Below, one piece after another: positions 44,222 to 52,993 of a DNA stretch of 64,000 bases. Made by a program: the position numbers and the translations under genes. The stretch comes from CAMDPA01 sp965223035 (GTDB lineage Bacteria > Pseudomonadota > Alphaproteobacteria > Rhizobiales > Hyphomicrobiaceae). The notes under the pieces were generated by a model. The model did not search any database and was not told the DNA's origin. It saw nothing but the letters and a program-made list of their open reading frames with translations. Numbering within the stretch: position 1 is the stretch's first letter; the number at the start of each line of letters is the position of its first letter. The DNA lies in contig OZ244980.1 of the NCBI GenBank assembly GCA_965223035.1, positions 620,001 to 684,000 of the forward strand, read 5' to 3'.

Positions 44222-46801
44222 TTACCAGAGGCCGGGAGTGCGCCGCCGCCGGGGCTGGGTCCGCTCCTGCAAGCCGTAGGGGTCGGCCGATCGGTAGGAT
44301 CCGCGCTTCCCGTCCTGCTGGCCACCGGTTTCAAAACCGAGAAAGGAATTGAGGTCGTCCGGTGCTTCATCCGGCTTGAAGAATTCGGCGATCGCCTCTC
44401 CGTCGCCGCGATAGGCACGCAGGCCCGTCCGCTTGTTGACCCAGACCTGATTGATGCCCGGCGGGGACCGAAACGGCACGGCCTTGTTGCCCTTCAGCGC
44501 CATCTTCATGAACTCGCCGAAAATCGGTGCGGCGACCTGGCCGCCCGTGGCTGATTTGCCCATCGGTTTGGGGTTATCGTAGCCGACGTAGACGCCGACC
44601 ACCAAGTCGGGGACATAGCCCACGAACCACGTGTCCTTCGATTGGTTGGTGGTCCCGGTTTTGCCGGCGACCGGCATTTTGGGCAGATATTTGCGCCTGA
44701 TGATGGTGGCCGTACCGCGCTGGACCACGCCCTCCAGCATCGACGTCATTTGGTAGGCCGTATGTGGATCGACGATTTGCCGGCCCTTGGCGGGGAGAAC
44801 CGGTTCGGGCTGGTTTTCCCAGCGCTCGGCCGCGCACTGCGGGCAAGGCCGTTCGTCGTGCCGCCAAACGGTACGGCCCCAGCGATCCTGGATCCGATCA
44901 ATCAGCGTGGCCTTGACTTTCTTGCCGCCGTTGGCCAGCGCAGCATAGGCCGTGACCATCCGCACCAGAGTCGTTTCACCGGCCCCCAACACCATGGCGG
45001 GCAACGGCGGTAGGTTATCGTAGGCGCCGAACCGGCGAGCGTACTCAACGATAATCGGCATGCCGAGATCGATGCCCAGCCGGGCGGTCATCTGATTGCG
45101 GGATTTCTCGATCCCAACGCGTAAGGTTGCCGGACCCAACGACTGCGACTTGTTGTAATTCTCCGGCCGCCAAACGTCCTGACCCGGACCCTGCTCAATT
45201 TCAATCGGCGCATCCAGCACGATCGAGGTCGGCTTGTAGCCGTTGTCCAGCGCCGTCGCATAAACCAATGGCTTGAACGACGACCCGGGCTGTCGCTTGG
45301 CTTGCAGCGCCCGGTTGTACTGGCTGATGTCGAAGGAAAAGCCGCCGGCGACGGCCAATACGCGCCCGGTGTGCGGGTCCATCGCCACCAGTCCACCACC
45401 GACGGCTGGCACCTGCATCAGCATCCAGGTGCCCGAAAGGTCGTTCGGGTCCTTGGGCGAGACCCAAATCACGTCGCCGACGGAGACGACTTTGCCGACG
45501 GATTTCGGCTTAGCTCCCTTGGGCTTGTCGGTTGCCCGAAACCGACCGGCCCACCGCATTTCGGCCAACGTCACGCGCACCGCTTGCCGCTCGGCGGGCA
45601 GGCGGTTGTTTGGCATCGGCTTCGGGCGCAGCCCCACCAGGGCATGCCCTTTGTTGACTTCGAGAACGACACCGAGCCGCCAGGGCGCAATGTCCGAGGG
45701 TATGGACATCTTCGCGAGTTTGGCGCCCCAATTGCCGCTCGCATCGACTTTTTTCACCGGCCCACGCCAGCCGCGCTGGCGATCGAAGCGTACCAGTCCA
45801 TCGTGCAGCGCCTTGTGCGCCAACTGCTGCAAGCGCGGGTCCAGCGTGGTGCGCACGGAAAGTCCGCCACCATAAAGCTTGTCCTCACCGTAGGACTTCA
45901 ACAAGGTGCGGCGGACGTCCTCGGCGAAGAATTCAGCGGCAAAGACGTGGGCACCGAAACTGCGGAAGTTCACGTTGAGCGGTTTGGCCTTGGCGGCATC
46001 TGCTTGCTGCTGCGTGATGTAGCCGTTGGCCGCCATCATGTTGATCACCCAATTGCGGCGGCCAATCGCTTTCTTTGTGTGCCGGAACGGATGGTAGTTG
46101 TTCGGGCCTTTCGGCAGCGCGGCAAGATAGGCGACCTCCTCCAGCGTCAGATCTTTTAGCTCCTTGCTGAAATAGCCCAGCGCCGCGGCCGCGACGCCAT
46201 AAGCGTTAATGCCCAGAAAGATTTCATTAAGATACAATTCGAGGATCTTCTCCTTGGAGAAGGCTCGCTCAATTCGAATGGCGAGGATGGCCTCGCGCAG
46301 CTTGCGATTAAACGTCCGCTCGCTGGTCAGCAACATGTTCTTGGCGACCTGCTGGGTGATGGTCGATGCGCCCTGAATGGCACCGCGCCCAGTCAGCATT
46401 TTTTGAGCATAAACGAAGGCGGCCCGGGCGAGGCCGATCGGGTCCACACCGTTGTGCTCGAAGAACCGCTTGTCCTCCGCCGAGATGAACGCATGGATGA
46501 CCCGCTTCGGCAGCATGTTGGCGGGCACGAAAATCCGCCGCTCGCGCGCATACTCCTTGATCAACGAGCCATCATGGGCATGGATCCGGGTCATCACCGG
46601 CGGCTCGTACTCCGCCAGCTTCTCATAACTCGGCAGGCCCTTGGAGGCTTGCCACAAGAAATATCCGGCGACGCCGGCGCCGGCCAAGACCAGCATGCCG
46701 GCGGCGAACATGAAGCCCAACAGGCTCAACAGCATGCTCTTACGCCGCTTGCGCTTCTTCTTCTTGCGCGTCGGCGGGAGAATCGGCGTCGGCGGGCGCA
46801 T
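44222..46801 (-). CDS. mrcA: Bifunctional penicillin-binding protein 1A
   Basis: Inner-membrane enzyme that polymerises and cross-links peptidoglycan. The 859-residue protein has a Lys/Arg-rich cytoplasmic start, one membrane segment (about residues 23-48), a GT51 glycosyltransferase domain with ISAEDKRFFEHNGVDP, GASTITQQVAKN and RKLREAILAIRIERAFSKEK, and an OB-like insert. The transpeptidase domain has the nucleophile in RQPGSSFKP, the second motif SRN, and KTGTTNQSKD. All active-site motifs are intact. ATG 46801 is the first in frame. It lies between an AmiC-type amidase gene and prfB, a known alphaproteobacterial order, so cell-wall synthesis and cleavage are encoded together. Confidence 0.95.
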   Translation of the reverse strand: MRPPTPILPPTRKKKKRKRRKSMLLSLLGFMFAAGMLVLAGAGVAGYFLWQASKGLPSYEKLAEYEPPVMTRIHAHDGSLIKEYARERRIFVPANMLPKRVIHAFISAEDKRFFEHNGVDPIGLARAAFVYAQKMLTGRGAIQGASTITQQVAKNMLLTSERTFNRKLREAILAIRIERAFSKEKILELYLNEIFLGINAYGVAAAALGYFSKELKDLTLEEVAYLAALPKGPNNYHPFRHTKKAIGRRNWVINMMAANGYITQQQADAAKAKPLNVNFRSFGAHVFAAEFFAEDVRRTLLKSYGEDKLYGGGLSVRTTLDPRLQQLAHKALHDGLVRFDRQRGWRGPVKKVDASGNWGAKLAKMSIPSDIAPWRLGVVLEVNKGHALVGLRPKPMPNNRLPAERQAVRVTLAEMRWAGRFRATDKPKGAKPKSVGKVVSVGDVIWVSPKDPNDLSGTWMLMQVPAVGGGLVAMDPHTGRVLAVAGGFSFDISQYNRALQAKRQPGSSFKPLVYATALDNGYKPTSIVLDAPIEIEQGPGQDVWRPENYNKSQSLGPATLRVGIEKSRNQMTARLGIDLGMPIIVEYARRFGAYDNLPPLPAMVLGAGETTLVRMVTAYAALANGGKKVKATLIDRIQDRWGRTVWRHDERPCPQCAAERWENQPEPVLPAKGRQIVDPHTAYQMTSMLEGVVQRGTATIIRRKYLPKMPVAGKTGTTNQSKDTWFVGYVPDLVVGVYVGYDNPKPMGKSATGGQVAAPIFGEFMKMALKGNKAVPFRSPPGINQVWVNKRTGLRAYRGDGEAIAEFFKPDEAPDDLNSFLGFETGGQQDGKRGSYRSADPYGLQERTQPRRRRTPGLW

Positions 46802-47087
46802 TACGCTCTCATGATCGCAGTTCCGACCGTCGCTCGGCGGTCGCTCGTCGGCACTGTCACTGTCATCAGTTGTTTAACACGGTGCAGGCCAAAAATGCAT
46901 AGCTGGACATATAAACGCATTCACCATTAGCATAGAATGTGGCGATACGTCGTTGTCACACCTGCATGGTCCAACGTATTAATTGATTCGCTTTCATTCC
47001 GTTGTCATTCTATCGACACTTTTGCAGCGCTCAAGCGCGACGGCGATCGGCCGCGAGGCTGCGGTTGAGTTTCGGCTGATGCATGCT

Positions 47088-48488
47088 TCAACGCAGTCCG
47101 CTCGCGCGAACACTGGCAAAAAACCTGTCGACAGCGTTGGCGATCAGTTTCGCCGCCATGCTTTGCCAGCGTCGATTGGTGAGACGGCTGAGATCCTTGC
47201 TGTTGCTCATATAGCCCAGCTCGATCAACACCGCAGGCGTACTGGCCTGCTTCAGCACCTTGAATGCCGCGGACCGTTGAGGGTCGCGGGCCAACGGGAC
47301 CTTGCCGCGCAGCTGCTTGGTAAGCAATCGCCTGATCGATAGCGACAGGTCGGCCGTCTCCCGGTGCACCAAGTCCAGCAATATGGAGCGTACGTGGTCC
47401 TCCGCCGCGGCCGGGACCGAAGCCATACCGGCCAGCAAATCGGCGGCGTTTTCCTTTTCCGCCAGCCGTCGCGCCGCCTCGTTGGAGGCCCGGTTGGACA
47501 GCGTGTAGATCGATGCGCCGCTGATGGTCTGGGCCAGCTTGGCGTCGGCCAAGGCATCGGCATGAATCGAGATGAACAGATCCGCGCCGGCCTTGCGTGA
47601 AATGGCGACGCGACGATCGAGCGAGACGAATTCGTCCTTGGTTCTGGTTAACCTGACGTCGTACCGCTTCTTGCGCACCAAGATCGCCCTTAACTTTTTG
47701 GCTACCGCCAACACCACCTGCTTTTCGCTGAGATTTTGCTCGGTCACGGCTCCCGGATCGACACCGCCGTGACCGGGGTCGACCACGACGACCACTCGCC
47801 TTCGCTTGCGCACCGGTCCGTTTGTGTGGGTCCACCATGGCGGGCGTTGAGCGGACGATGTTGCGGTCGGGTTCTCGAAGTGACTGTCTCGGAGCCGCAG
47901 CGCAGCGGAACGTTTGGCGACGCTGGCGGGAGGCGGCGGCGCCATCGCTCGGAATTCGGACTTCGGGATGCGCACCAAATCGAAGCTCAAGCGCCCCTTG
48001 TTCTTGCCCCGCGGGGGGATGAATGTCGCGTTCTCGATCCTGGCAGGGCCGGCCAGATCCATCACCAATCTGGAGCGGCCGGCGTTGAACCGCCCGTATC
48101 GATAAGACGCGATGATGCCCTTGCCTCGCCGGCCGGCCGACGCCGGCAGGCGGAACGTCAAATTTGCGACATCGATCACCGCCCGGTAGGGATCGCCGAG
48201 TGTGTACACGTTGGCCGATATCGGGCGTGTTACCTCAATTTGAGCGTGGGTTCGATTGCGGTCGCCACTTAAGATGACCGCAGTTGCCGCGGCCCGGCGC
48301 ACACGGATTGTCCCGGACCAGGAGCTTGGGCGCTGCACCGCCGATGGAGCCTTGGCTTGCGCTAACACCAGTGGCCGCTTGGCTTGTGTGGGTTGGGGTT
48401 GCGCTTGGGCCAGTCCGGCAAGGCCCACGACGCAGGCCCAAACCCCAACGATGGAGATCGCGCCGAAGGGGGTCCTGCTCAACCGCAC
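47088..48488 (-). CDS. N-acetylmuramoyl-L-alanine amidase, AmiC type
   Basis: Periplasmic zinc amidase that cuts the bond between peptide and muramic acid, used in daughter-cell separation. From GTG 48488 the signal peptide (MRLSRTPFGAISIVGVWACV, cut near LAQAQ) is textbook, which is why I prefer it. ATG 48584 and ATG 48674 are open upstream. An AMIN domain (about residues 60-170, TRPISANVYTLGDPYRAVID) targets the septum. The Amidase_3 domain shows VVVVDPGHGGVDPGA, the catalytic Glu in GVDPGAVTEQNLSEKQVVLA, DLFISIHADAL and PAVLIELGYMSN. Length about 466. It is the first gene of the row amidase, PBP1A, prfB. Confidence 0.9.
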   Translation of the reverse strand: MRLSRTPFGAISIVGVWACVVGLAGLAQAQPQPTQAKRPLVLAQAKAPSAVQRPSSWSGTIRVRRAAATAVILSGDRNRTHAQIEVTRPISANVYTLGDPYRAVIDVANLTFRLPASAGRRGKGIIASYRYGRFNAGRSRLVMDLAGPARIENATFIPPRGKNKGRLSFDLVRIPKSEFRAMAPPPPASVAKRSAALRLRDSHFENPTATSSAQRPPWWTHTNGPVRKRRRVVVVVDPGHGGVDPGAVTEQNLSEKQVVLAVAKKLRAILVRKKRYDVRLTRTKDEFVSLDRRVAISRKAGADLFISIHADALADAKLAQTISGASIYTLSNRASNEAARRLAEKENAADLLAGMASVPAAAEDHVRSILLDLVHRETADLSLSIRRLLTKQLRGKVPLARDPQRSAAFKVLKQASTPAVLIELGYMSNSKDLSRLTNRRWQSMAAKLIANAVDRFFASVRASGLR

Positions 48489-48729
48489 TCCACCCCAGGA
48501 TAACCCGCACCGGGTGGATCGCCCCGGCGAGCTGGGCGGCGACAACGCTCGGCCAGCGCCGCTCACATTCGCTCCCGCAACCATCGCCCAACTCAAGATG
48601 CTCTCCACATGCTGATGCGAACTGGTGGAACAAAATATGGCTATGGTGCGACGACGGAGGGCCGTGGCCGTCACAATCTGTGAATTCTGCTCGGCTGTGT
48701 TGAATCGGCCAGCGTGTTCCCGCCGCTAG

Positions 48730-48840
48730 ACCATGTCCGCCTTAGGCGGATCAGCCGCGCCGATCCGCTCCCCCGGCTCGGCTGCCCAGAACATCGTGCG
48801 ATATCATGGCCGGGTGGGCGAGCGGGATGGTTTTAGCGCA
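48730..48840. repeat. GC-rich intergenic repeat, family B long copy
   Basis: Starts with the small hairpin GTCCGCCTTAGGCGG (48737-48751) and ends with the reversed core GAGCGGGATGGTTTT (48820-48834). The same two-part layout is seen at 59053-59160 and 61262-61360. Confidence 0.65.
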
Positions 48841-48900
48841 CTCTGCGACGCTGTCGCGTGCGCTTCGACGTCACAGCGCGCCCGATGGGGTGCTCAGGCG

Positions 48901-50022
48901 TCATGTGCGCTCCAGGATGGTGAGGCCGCGGTGACGATCGAGCAGGTAGATCAAGCCGCGATCGTCAACGGTCACGTCATTGCTGGCGATGCGATCGCTG
49001 CCGGACGGAACATCCGGCACAAAGTGGGCCACCTCGACAGGAGCGTGTGGGTTCTTGATATCGATGACGCGCAGGCCCTGGGCAAACCACGCAATCGGGA
49101 TTTCGGTTCCCGTCACGCGTTCACAGGGTTGGTGGCATGCCGTCGATGTCGGATGGCTGCCACCGATCAGTTCGGCCACTTGGTAACTGGATATCGGCAC
49201 CGGGTGGCTTTCATCGGTGATATCGACCAGCCAAATGAAGGCGGCCGGGTCGGCCTGTCGGCGCTGGACGTCCTCATCGGCGACCAGCAGATACCGCCGG
49301 CCGGCGATGTCGAACGGGATCGGCAGCGCGGTGTGGGTGGGGCAGGCATAGGGCGGCGACCAATCCAAGCCTGACACGCGTTTGGGTTGCGTCATGTCAT
49401 CGATATCGAGAATGACGAAGCCGGCTTGCCAATAGCTGGTGTAAAGCCGGTTGCCGAGACGTAACGGATGATGGCAACGGTGCGCGGTCTTATTCCAGGT
49501 CGGGACCTCTCCGCCGGCCACCCACTGACCGGGCAGCCACCATCTGCCGACCTCCGCCGGGCGGGTCGGCTCGGCCAGATCGAGGATCATCACGATGTTG
49601 CCGACATAGCCCTCGACGGTGGGTGACATGTAGACGTAGCGGCCATCGAAATCGAACCGATGCACGCCCTTGCCGGTGGTCGTCCAGCGATGGATCAGCC
49701 GGGGAGTGGAGGGGGTGGAAACGTCATAGATGCCAAGACCGGTTGTGAAGTCGTCCGGCACGGGCGCGTTGTCGGCATCGTTGAGTTCGTGGTTGACCAG
49801 CATCAGCCCGTTGCCGACCCGCACCTTGTGTGCGTGCGTTCCAGGCGGCATCTGGAGCGTCGCAATCGGCTTGGCGTCGGCGGGGTCACGGACGTCGATG
49901 ATCGAAGTGCCGTGCGGGCTGCGCATGTGCCCGACGTAGGCGAGGCCGTCTGCGACCACCACCTGTCCGCCGCCGGCACAGTCGAGATAGCCCACTTGTC
50001 GAAGTCCCTTTTGAGATGCCAT
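48901..50022 (-). CDS. LVIVD-repeat beta-propeller protein
   Basis: A 373-residue soluble protein built of repeated blades of the LVIVD type: HGTSIIDVRDPADAKPIATL, GLGIYDVSTPSTPRLIHRW, AGFVILDIDDMTQPKRVSGL, AFIWLVDITDESHPVPISSY and QGLRVIDIKNPHAPVEVAHF. Each pairs a beta strand with D-x(2,3)-P. This layout resembles selenium-binding-like and adhesin-like propellers. No signal peptide is seen. A CHQPCERV stretch and several His (TAHRCHHPLRLGN) could bind metal. ATG 50022 is preferred because GGAG lies nine bases upstream and the first blade starts at once. The longer frame to 50259 is unlike protein. Function unknown. Confidence 0.78.
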   Translation of the reverse strand: MASQKGLRQVGYLDCAGGGQVVVADGLAYVGHMRSPHGTSIIDVRDPADAKPIATLQMPPGTHAHKVRVGNGLMLVNHELNDADNAPVPDDFTTGLGIYDVSTPSTPRLIHRWTTTGKGVHRFDFDGRYVYMSPTVEGYVGNIVMILDLAEPTRPAEVGRWWLPGQWVAGGEVPTWNKTAHRCHHPLRLGNRLYTSYWQAGFVILDIDDMTQPKRVSGLDWSPPYACPTHTALPIPFDIAGRRYLLVADEDVQRRQADPAAFIWLVDITDESHPVPISSYQVAELIGGSHPTSTACHQPCERVTGTEIPIAWFAQGLRVIDIKNPHAPVEVAHFVPDVPSGSDRIASNDVTVDDRGLIYLLDRHRGLTILERT

Positions 50023-50204
50023 CTGCGAACGCTCCCTGTGGTTTTGAGCCTGTTTCGGGTGGCAGCAGTCTAGAACAGTGTCCCAAGGGAGGCGATTGCC
50101 GGAAGCGCTCAAGCCATCGGCCTGACGTGCGCGGGCACGCGCCGGCCGATGGCCATATCCGATCGGCCGCACGCCGCGATCCGGCATCACGCTTGCGGTT
50201 TGCG

Positions 50205-50798
50205 TCAACCGGACAACCCGGCGGATAAGGGTACGCCAAACAAGGCGGCGTGCGCCCACAGCACGAACACCGCGTAAGCGGCGATACCGACGACGAGGAC
50301 GGCGATGTCACCGGTCAGGCCGCCGGTAGCCGAGCCAAGCGGTCCCAACGCCTGGCGTCGCTTGACGGAAATGCGATCGTATACGGCGTAGGCCAAAAAA
50401 GCGCCGAACAACAGAACCGATGCGGCATCGCCCCTGACCAACAGATGCGCCACAGCCCACGTCTTGACGGCGGCGAGCATCGGGTGCTGCAACCACGTGC
50501 GGATGTGCGAAGGAATGTAGGCGGCCGCCAGCATGACGAACGCCAGCAGCATCAGCAGCATGGTGATGTGCCGGGTCCAGTGCGGCGGCGTCCACAGCAC
50601 GGGGTTCTTGCCGGGCATGGTGGCGAGCTTTGAATAGCCATAGACAATCAGCGCCAAGGCCGCAAACGACACCACCGAGAAGGCGATCTTGTAAGGCGTC
50701 TCGCCGAAGCGTTCGATCAGGCCACGACGCAAGTCTGGTGCCGTCGGAATCAGGTGGATGAGAATGAATGCCGCCAGGCCTATGACCAGCAAAAGCAT
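50205..50798 (-). CDS. NnrU-family membrane protein
   Basis: A 197-residue inner-membrane protein with about six hydrophobic segments, matching the NnrU family (first named for nitric oxide and nitrite metabolism, also related to 15-cis-zeta-carotene isomerase). Characteristic stretches are HLIPTAPDLRRGLIERFGET, a segment ending AYIPSHIRTWLQHPML and HLLVRGDAASVLLFGAFLAY. Conserved His residues (HWTRHITMLLM, HPML) could bind heme. No denitrification genes are nearby, so its role here is open. It starts at ATG 50798 and lies 182 bp upstream of the LVIVD gene on the same strand. Confidence 0.85.
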   Translation of the reverse strand: MLLLVIGLAAFILIHLIPTAPDLRRGLIERFGETPYKIAFSVVSFAALALIVYGYSKLATMPGKNPVLWTPPHWTRHITMLLMLLAFVMLAAAYIPSHIRTWLQHPMLAAVKTWAVAHLLVRGDAASVLLFGAFLAYAVYDRISVKRRQALGPLGSATGGLTGDIAVLVVGIAAYAVFVLWAHAALFGVPLSAGLSG

Positions 50799-51169
50799 GT
50801 CGCTACTTACCTTCTTTGCTTACGAGCTCCAGCACGAACCGGTGTCAGCATTGCACGGCTAGCGCCAGCCGTCCGCACCAATGCCGACAACATATTCTGT
50901 CTATCATAATCACATGCCGCGGCTATCCGATGTTTGCCACATTTCTATGTCCCTTAGATCAAGGGGAGTGAACAGAAGGTCCGACGGATTGGGGACCTGA
51001 TTGAATTATCCATGGCCGCGTGGCGGCGGCCTCGGCAGCTTCGGCGGGCCGCATCAGCCTTTGGACTGCCATCGCGTAGGCGGCAGGCAACAAGGTATGT
51101 TGAGCTGCTTTGCGATTGATAGGCGGGCGGAGGCTTTGCGTGGGCGTCGAATTGGCTGGGGGGCCGAAT
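50799..51169. other. Divergent intergenic region NnrU / Sel1-like gene
   Basis: 371 bp between genes facing apart. The AT-richer stretch near 50895-50965 (TATTCTGTCTATCATAATCA) may hold promoters. No clear gene. The longer start of the next gene (51110) would reach into it. Confidence 0.35.
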
Positions 51170-52216
51170 ATGCTCGGACACGGCAAAACAGATCGTATTG
51201 CTTACAATCAGAGCAAGGAGGTCGAGCTGAGCGCCGATCACGCGGTGCTCTTGGGCAACCTTGCTGACACTTTGCGGCAAGCCGCGCACCAGGCGGCAGT
51301 GGCCGGGCCGCCAGCCACACCCGATCGGTCGGTGTTGGCGCGGACAGCCGACGGCGATGGTCGGTACTCACTTCCGCAAATCTTTCAGCAGCGAAGCGTG
51401 AAGCGCGGCGTGGACGGGATCCAACCCGAGGTTGGCCAGCGTGCCGTCGAAATGAGCGGTGCAGGACTGCTGGCGCCGGCGGTGCTGGCGACGGCAACGG
51501 TGCTGGTCGCCATTTTGATGACGGTGTCGGCGGCAGACCTCGCGAAACTGCCGGGAATGGCCTGGCTGACGGGACTGCAAGCTTCGGTCACCCCGGCGCA
51601 ACGCTTCGAAGCGCGCTTGCAGCCTTCGGTCAAGCCGGAGATCTATCCAGAGGTGACGTTGCCCACCGGCAAGCCGGCGCGCGGCCCGAACGGCCTGGAC
51701 CTCGCGGATCCACCTCGCCCCGCACAAGCTAAGGCCCCGATGGACGATCGCAAAGCTGGTGGGCCTGTGGCCATTGGTGGCGGCGCGGCAACGCGTTCGG
51801 CCGGTACCAGTCTGGCTGCTGCGACGGCAGCGGCCGCGCCAACACCTGACGCTCCCGTTGGCCGCGCGGGCGTGGAGCCCGCAGTTCCCGCGGGGAGACA
51901 GCGCGAAATGCTGGCGCACAGTCGGCGCCTTGTTGGGCGCGGCGAGATTGAGCGCGCGCGCACACTGCTGGCGCGGGCGGCGGCCAATGGACGACCCGGC
52001 GCAAAGTTCGCGCTGGCAGAGACGTTCGATCCCAACATGCTCGCAGCTTGGGGGCAAACGGAGCCGGTCGGCGATGTCGATACGGCGCGTGAGTTCTACC
52101 AGCAGGCGCAGGCCGCCGGAGATCAGCGGGCTCAGCAGCGCATCGATGCCCTCAGCGGCGCGTTGCAACGCCAGGTGCGCGCCGAGGACTTTGTCAGTTG
52201 GAGCAACCACGACTGA
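51170..52216 (+). CDS. Membrane-anchored protein with Sel1/TPR-like C-terminus
   Basis: A 348-residue protein. The N-terminal 90 residues are soluble and polar. One hydrophobic segment (LLAPAVLATATVLVAILMTV) follows, then a Pro/Ala/Gly-rich linker of about 120 residues. A C-terminal helical repeat region reads MLAHSRRLVGRGEIERARTL and REFYQQAQAAGDQRAQQRID, typical of Sel1/TPR repeats that bind proteins in the periplasm. ATG 51170 is chosen; GTG codons upstream are possible. The topology suggests a cytoplasmic N-terminus and periplasmic repeats. Function unknown. It is convergent with ruvX. Confidence 0.65.
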   Translation: MLGHGKTDRIAYNQSKEVELSADHAVLLGNLADTLRQAAHQAAVAGPPATPDRSVLARTADGDGRYSLPQIFQQRSVKRGVDGIQPEVGQRAVEMSGAGLLAPAVLATATVLVAILMTVSAADLAKLPGMAWLTGLQASVTPAQRFEARLQPSVKPEIYPEVTLPTGKPARGPNGLDLADPPRPAQAKAPMDDRKAGGPVAIGGGAATRSAGTSLAAATAAAAPTPDAPVGRAGVEPAVPAGRQREMLAHSRRLVGRGEIERARTLLARAAANGRPGAKFALAETFDPNMLAAWGQTEPVGDVDTAREFYQQAQAAGDQRAQQRIDALSGALQRQVRAEDFVSWSNHD

Positions 52217-52232
52217 GTTGGCCGACCGCTGC

Positions 52233-52721
52233 TTACCGGCGCGTCTCATTGAGGCTGCGCAGCCTGTCCAGCGCACTCTGCAAAATGATGCTGGCCGCCA
52301 GCTTGTCGATCACCTCGCGGCGCCGGCGGCGACTGGTGTCGGCTTCGATCAGCAGCCGCTCGGCAGCAGCCGTGGTCAGTCGCTCATCCCAGAGCAGGAT
52401 CGGTAGTTCGCAGAGCTGGTTGAGGTTACGCGCAAACGCGCGCGTTGCCTGCGCGCGCGGGCCCTCGCTGCCATCAAGATTGACCGGATAACCGAGCACC
52501 AAGCCGGCGACCTGATGCTCCTCGGCCAGGGCCAGCAGGCGCGTCGCGTCTTTGCTGAATTTGGTTCGGCGAATGGTTTGCAAGGGTGAGCCGATCATGC
52601 GGGCGACGTCGGACAGCGCCAGACCAATGGTTTTGGTGCCCAGATCAAGGCCCATCAAGCGTGCGTCGCCGCCAGCCACACGGTTGAACGCTTCGGCGTC
52701 GGCGTAGGTTGCCCCAGGCAT
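52233..52721 (-). CDS. ruvX: Putative Holliday junction resolvase YqgF/RuvX
   Basis: RNase H-fold nuclease linked to 16S rRNA 5'-end processing and to Holliday junctions. The 162-residue protein has ARLMGLDLGTKTIGLALSD with the first catalytic Asp, GLVLGYPVNLDGSEG with its conserved pattern, and LLWDERLTTAAAERLL with the catalytic Glu. The end DKLAASIILQSALDRL carries the last Asp. ATG 52721, six bases after GGAG, gives the usual length. ATG 52757 and 52796 are open upstream. It is convergent with the Sel1-like gene, 16 bp apart. Confidence 0.9.
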   Translation of the reverse strand: MPGATYADAEAFNRVAGGDARLMGLDLGTKTIGLALSDVARMIGSPLQTIRRTKFSKDATRLLALAEEHQVAGLVLGYPVNLDGSEGPRAQATRAFARNLNQLCELPILLWDERLTTAAAERLLIEADTSRRRRREVIDKLAASIILQSALDRLRSLNETRR

Positions 52722-52993
52722 TTCCTGCTCCGGACGAGACTGCGAAACTCTGTTCATATTTGTGATGCCGTCGTCTTGTCCAGAGCGTCGCGCCAATCGC
52801 GAGCGCTTCGATCTTTAGACGTTGTTATCAACGCTCATGCTAGACCACACACGGTGATTCAATTCTTTTTGCGAATGAGTTGCGCATGCTGGAAAGCCGG
52901 TATGCCCAGTTTTTTTGATCCGCACCTTGCGCTGATGGGCGCGGGGTGGCCCGTCGCTGCGCTGGGCGGATTTGAGTTAGGAGAGTGGTCTAG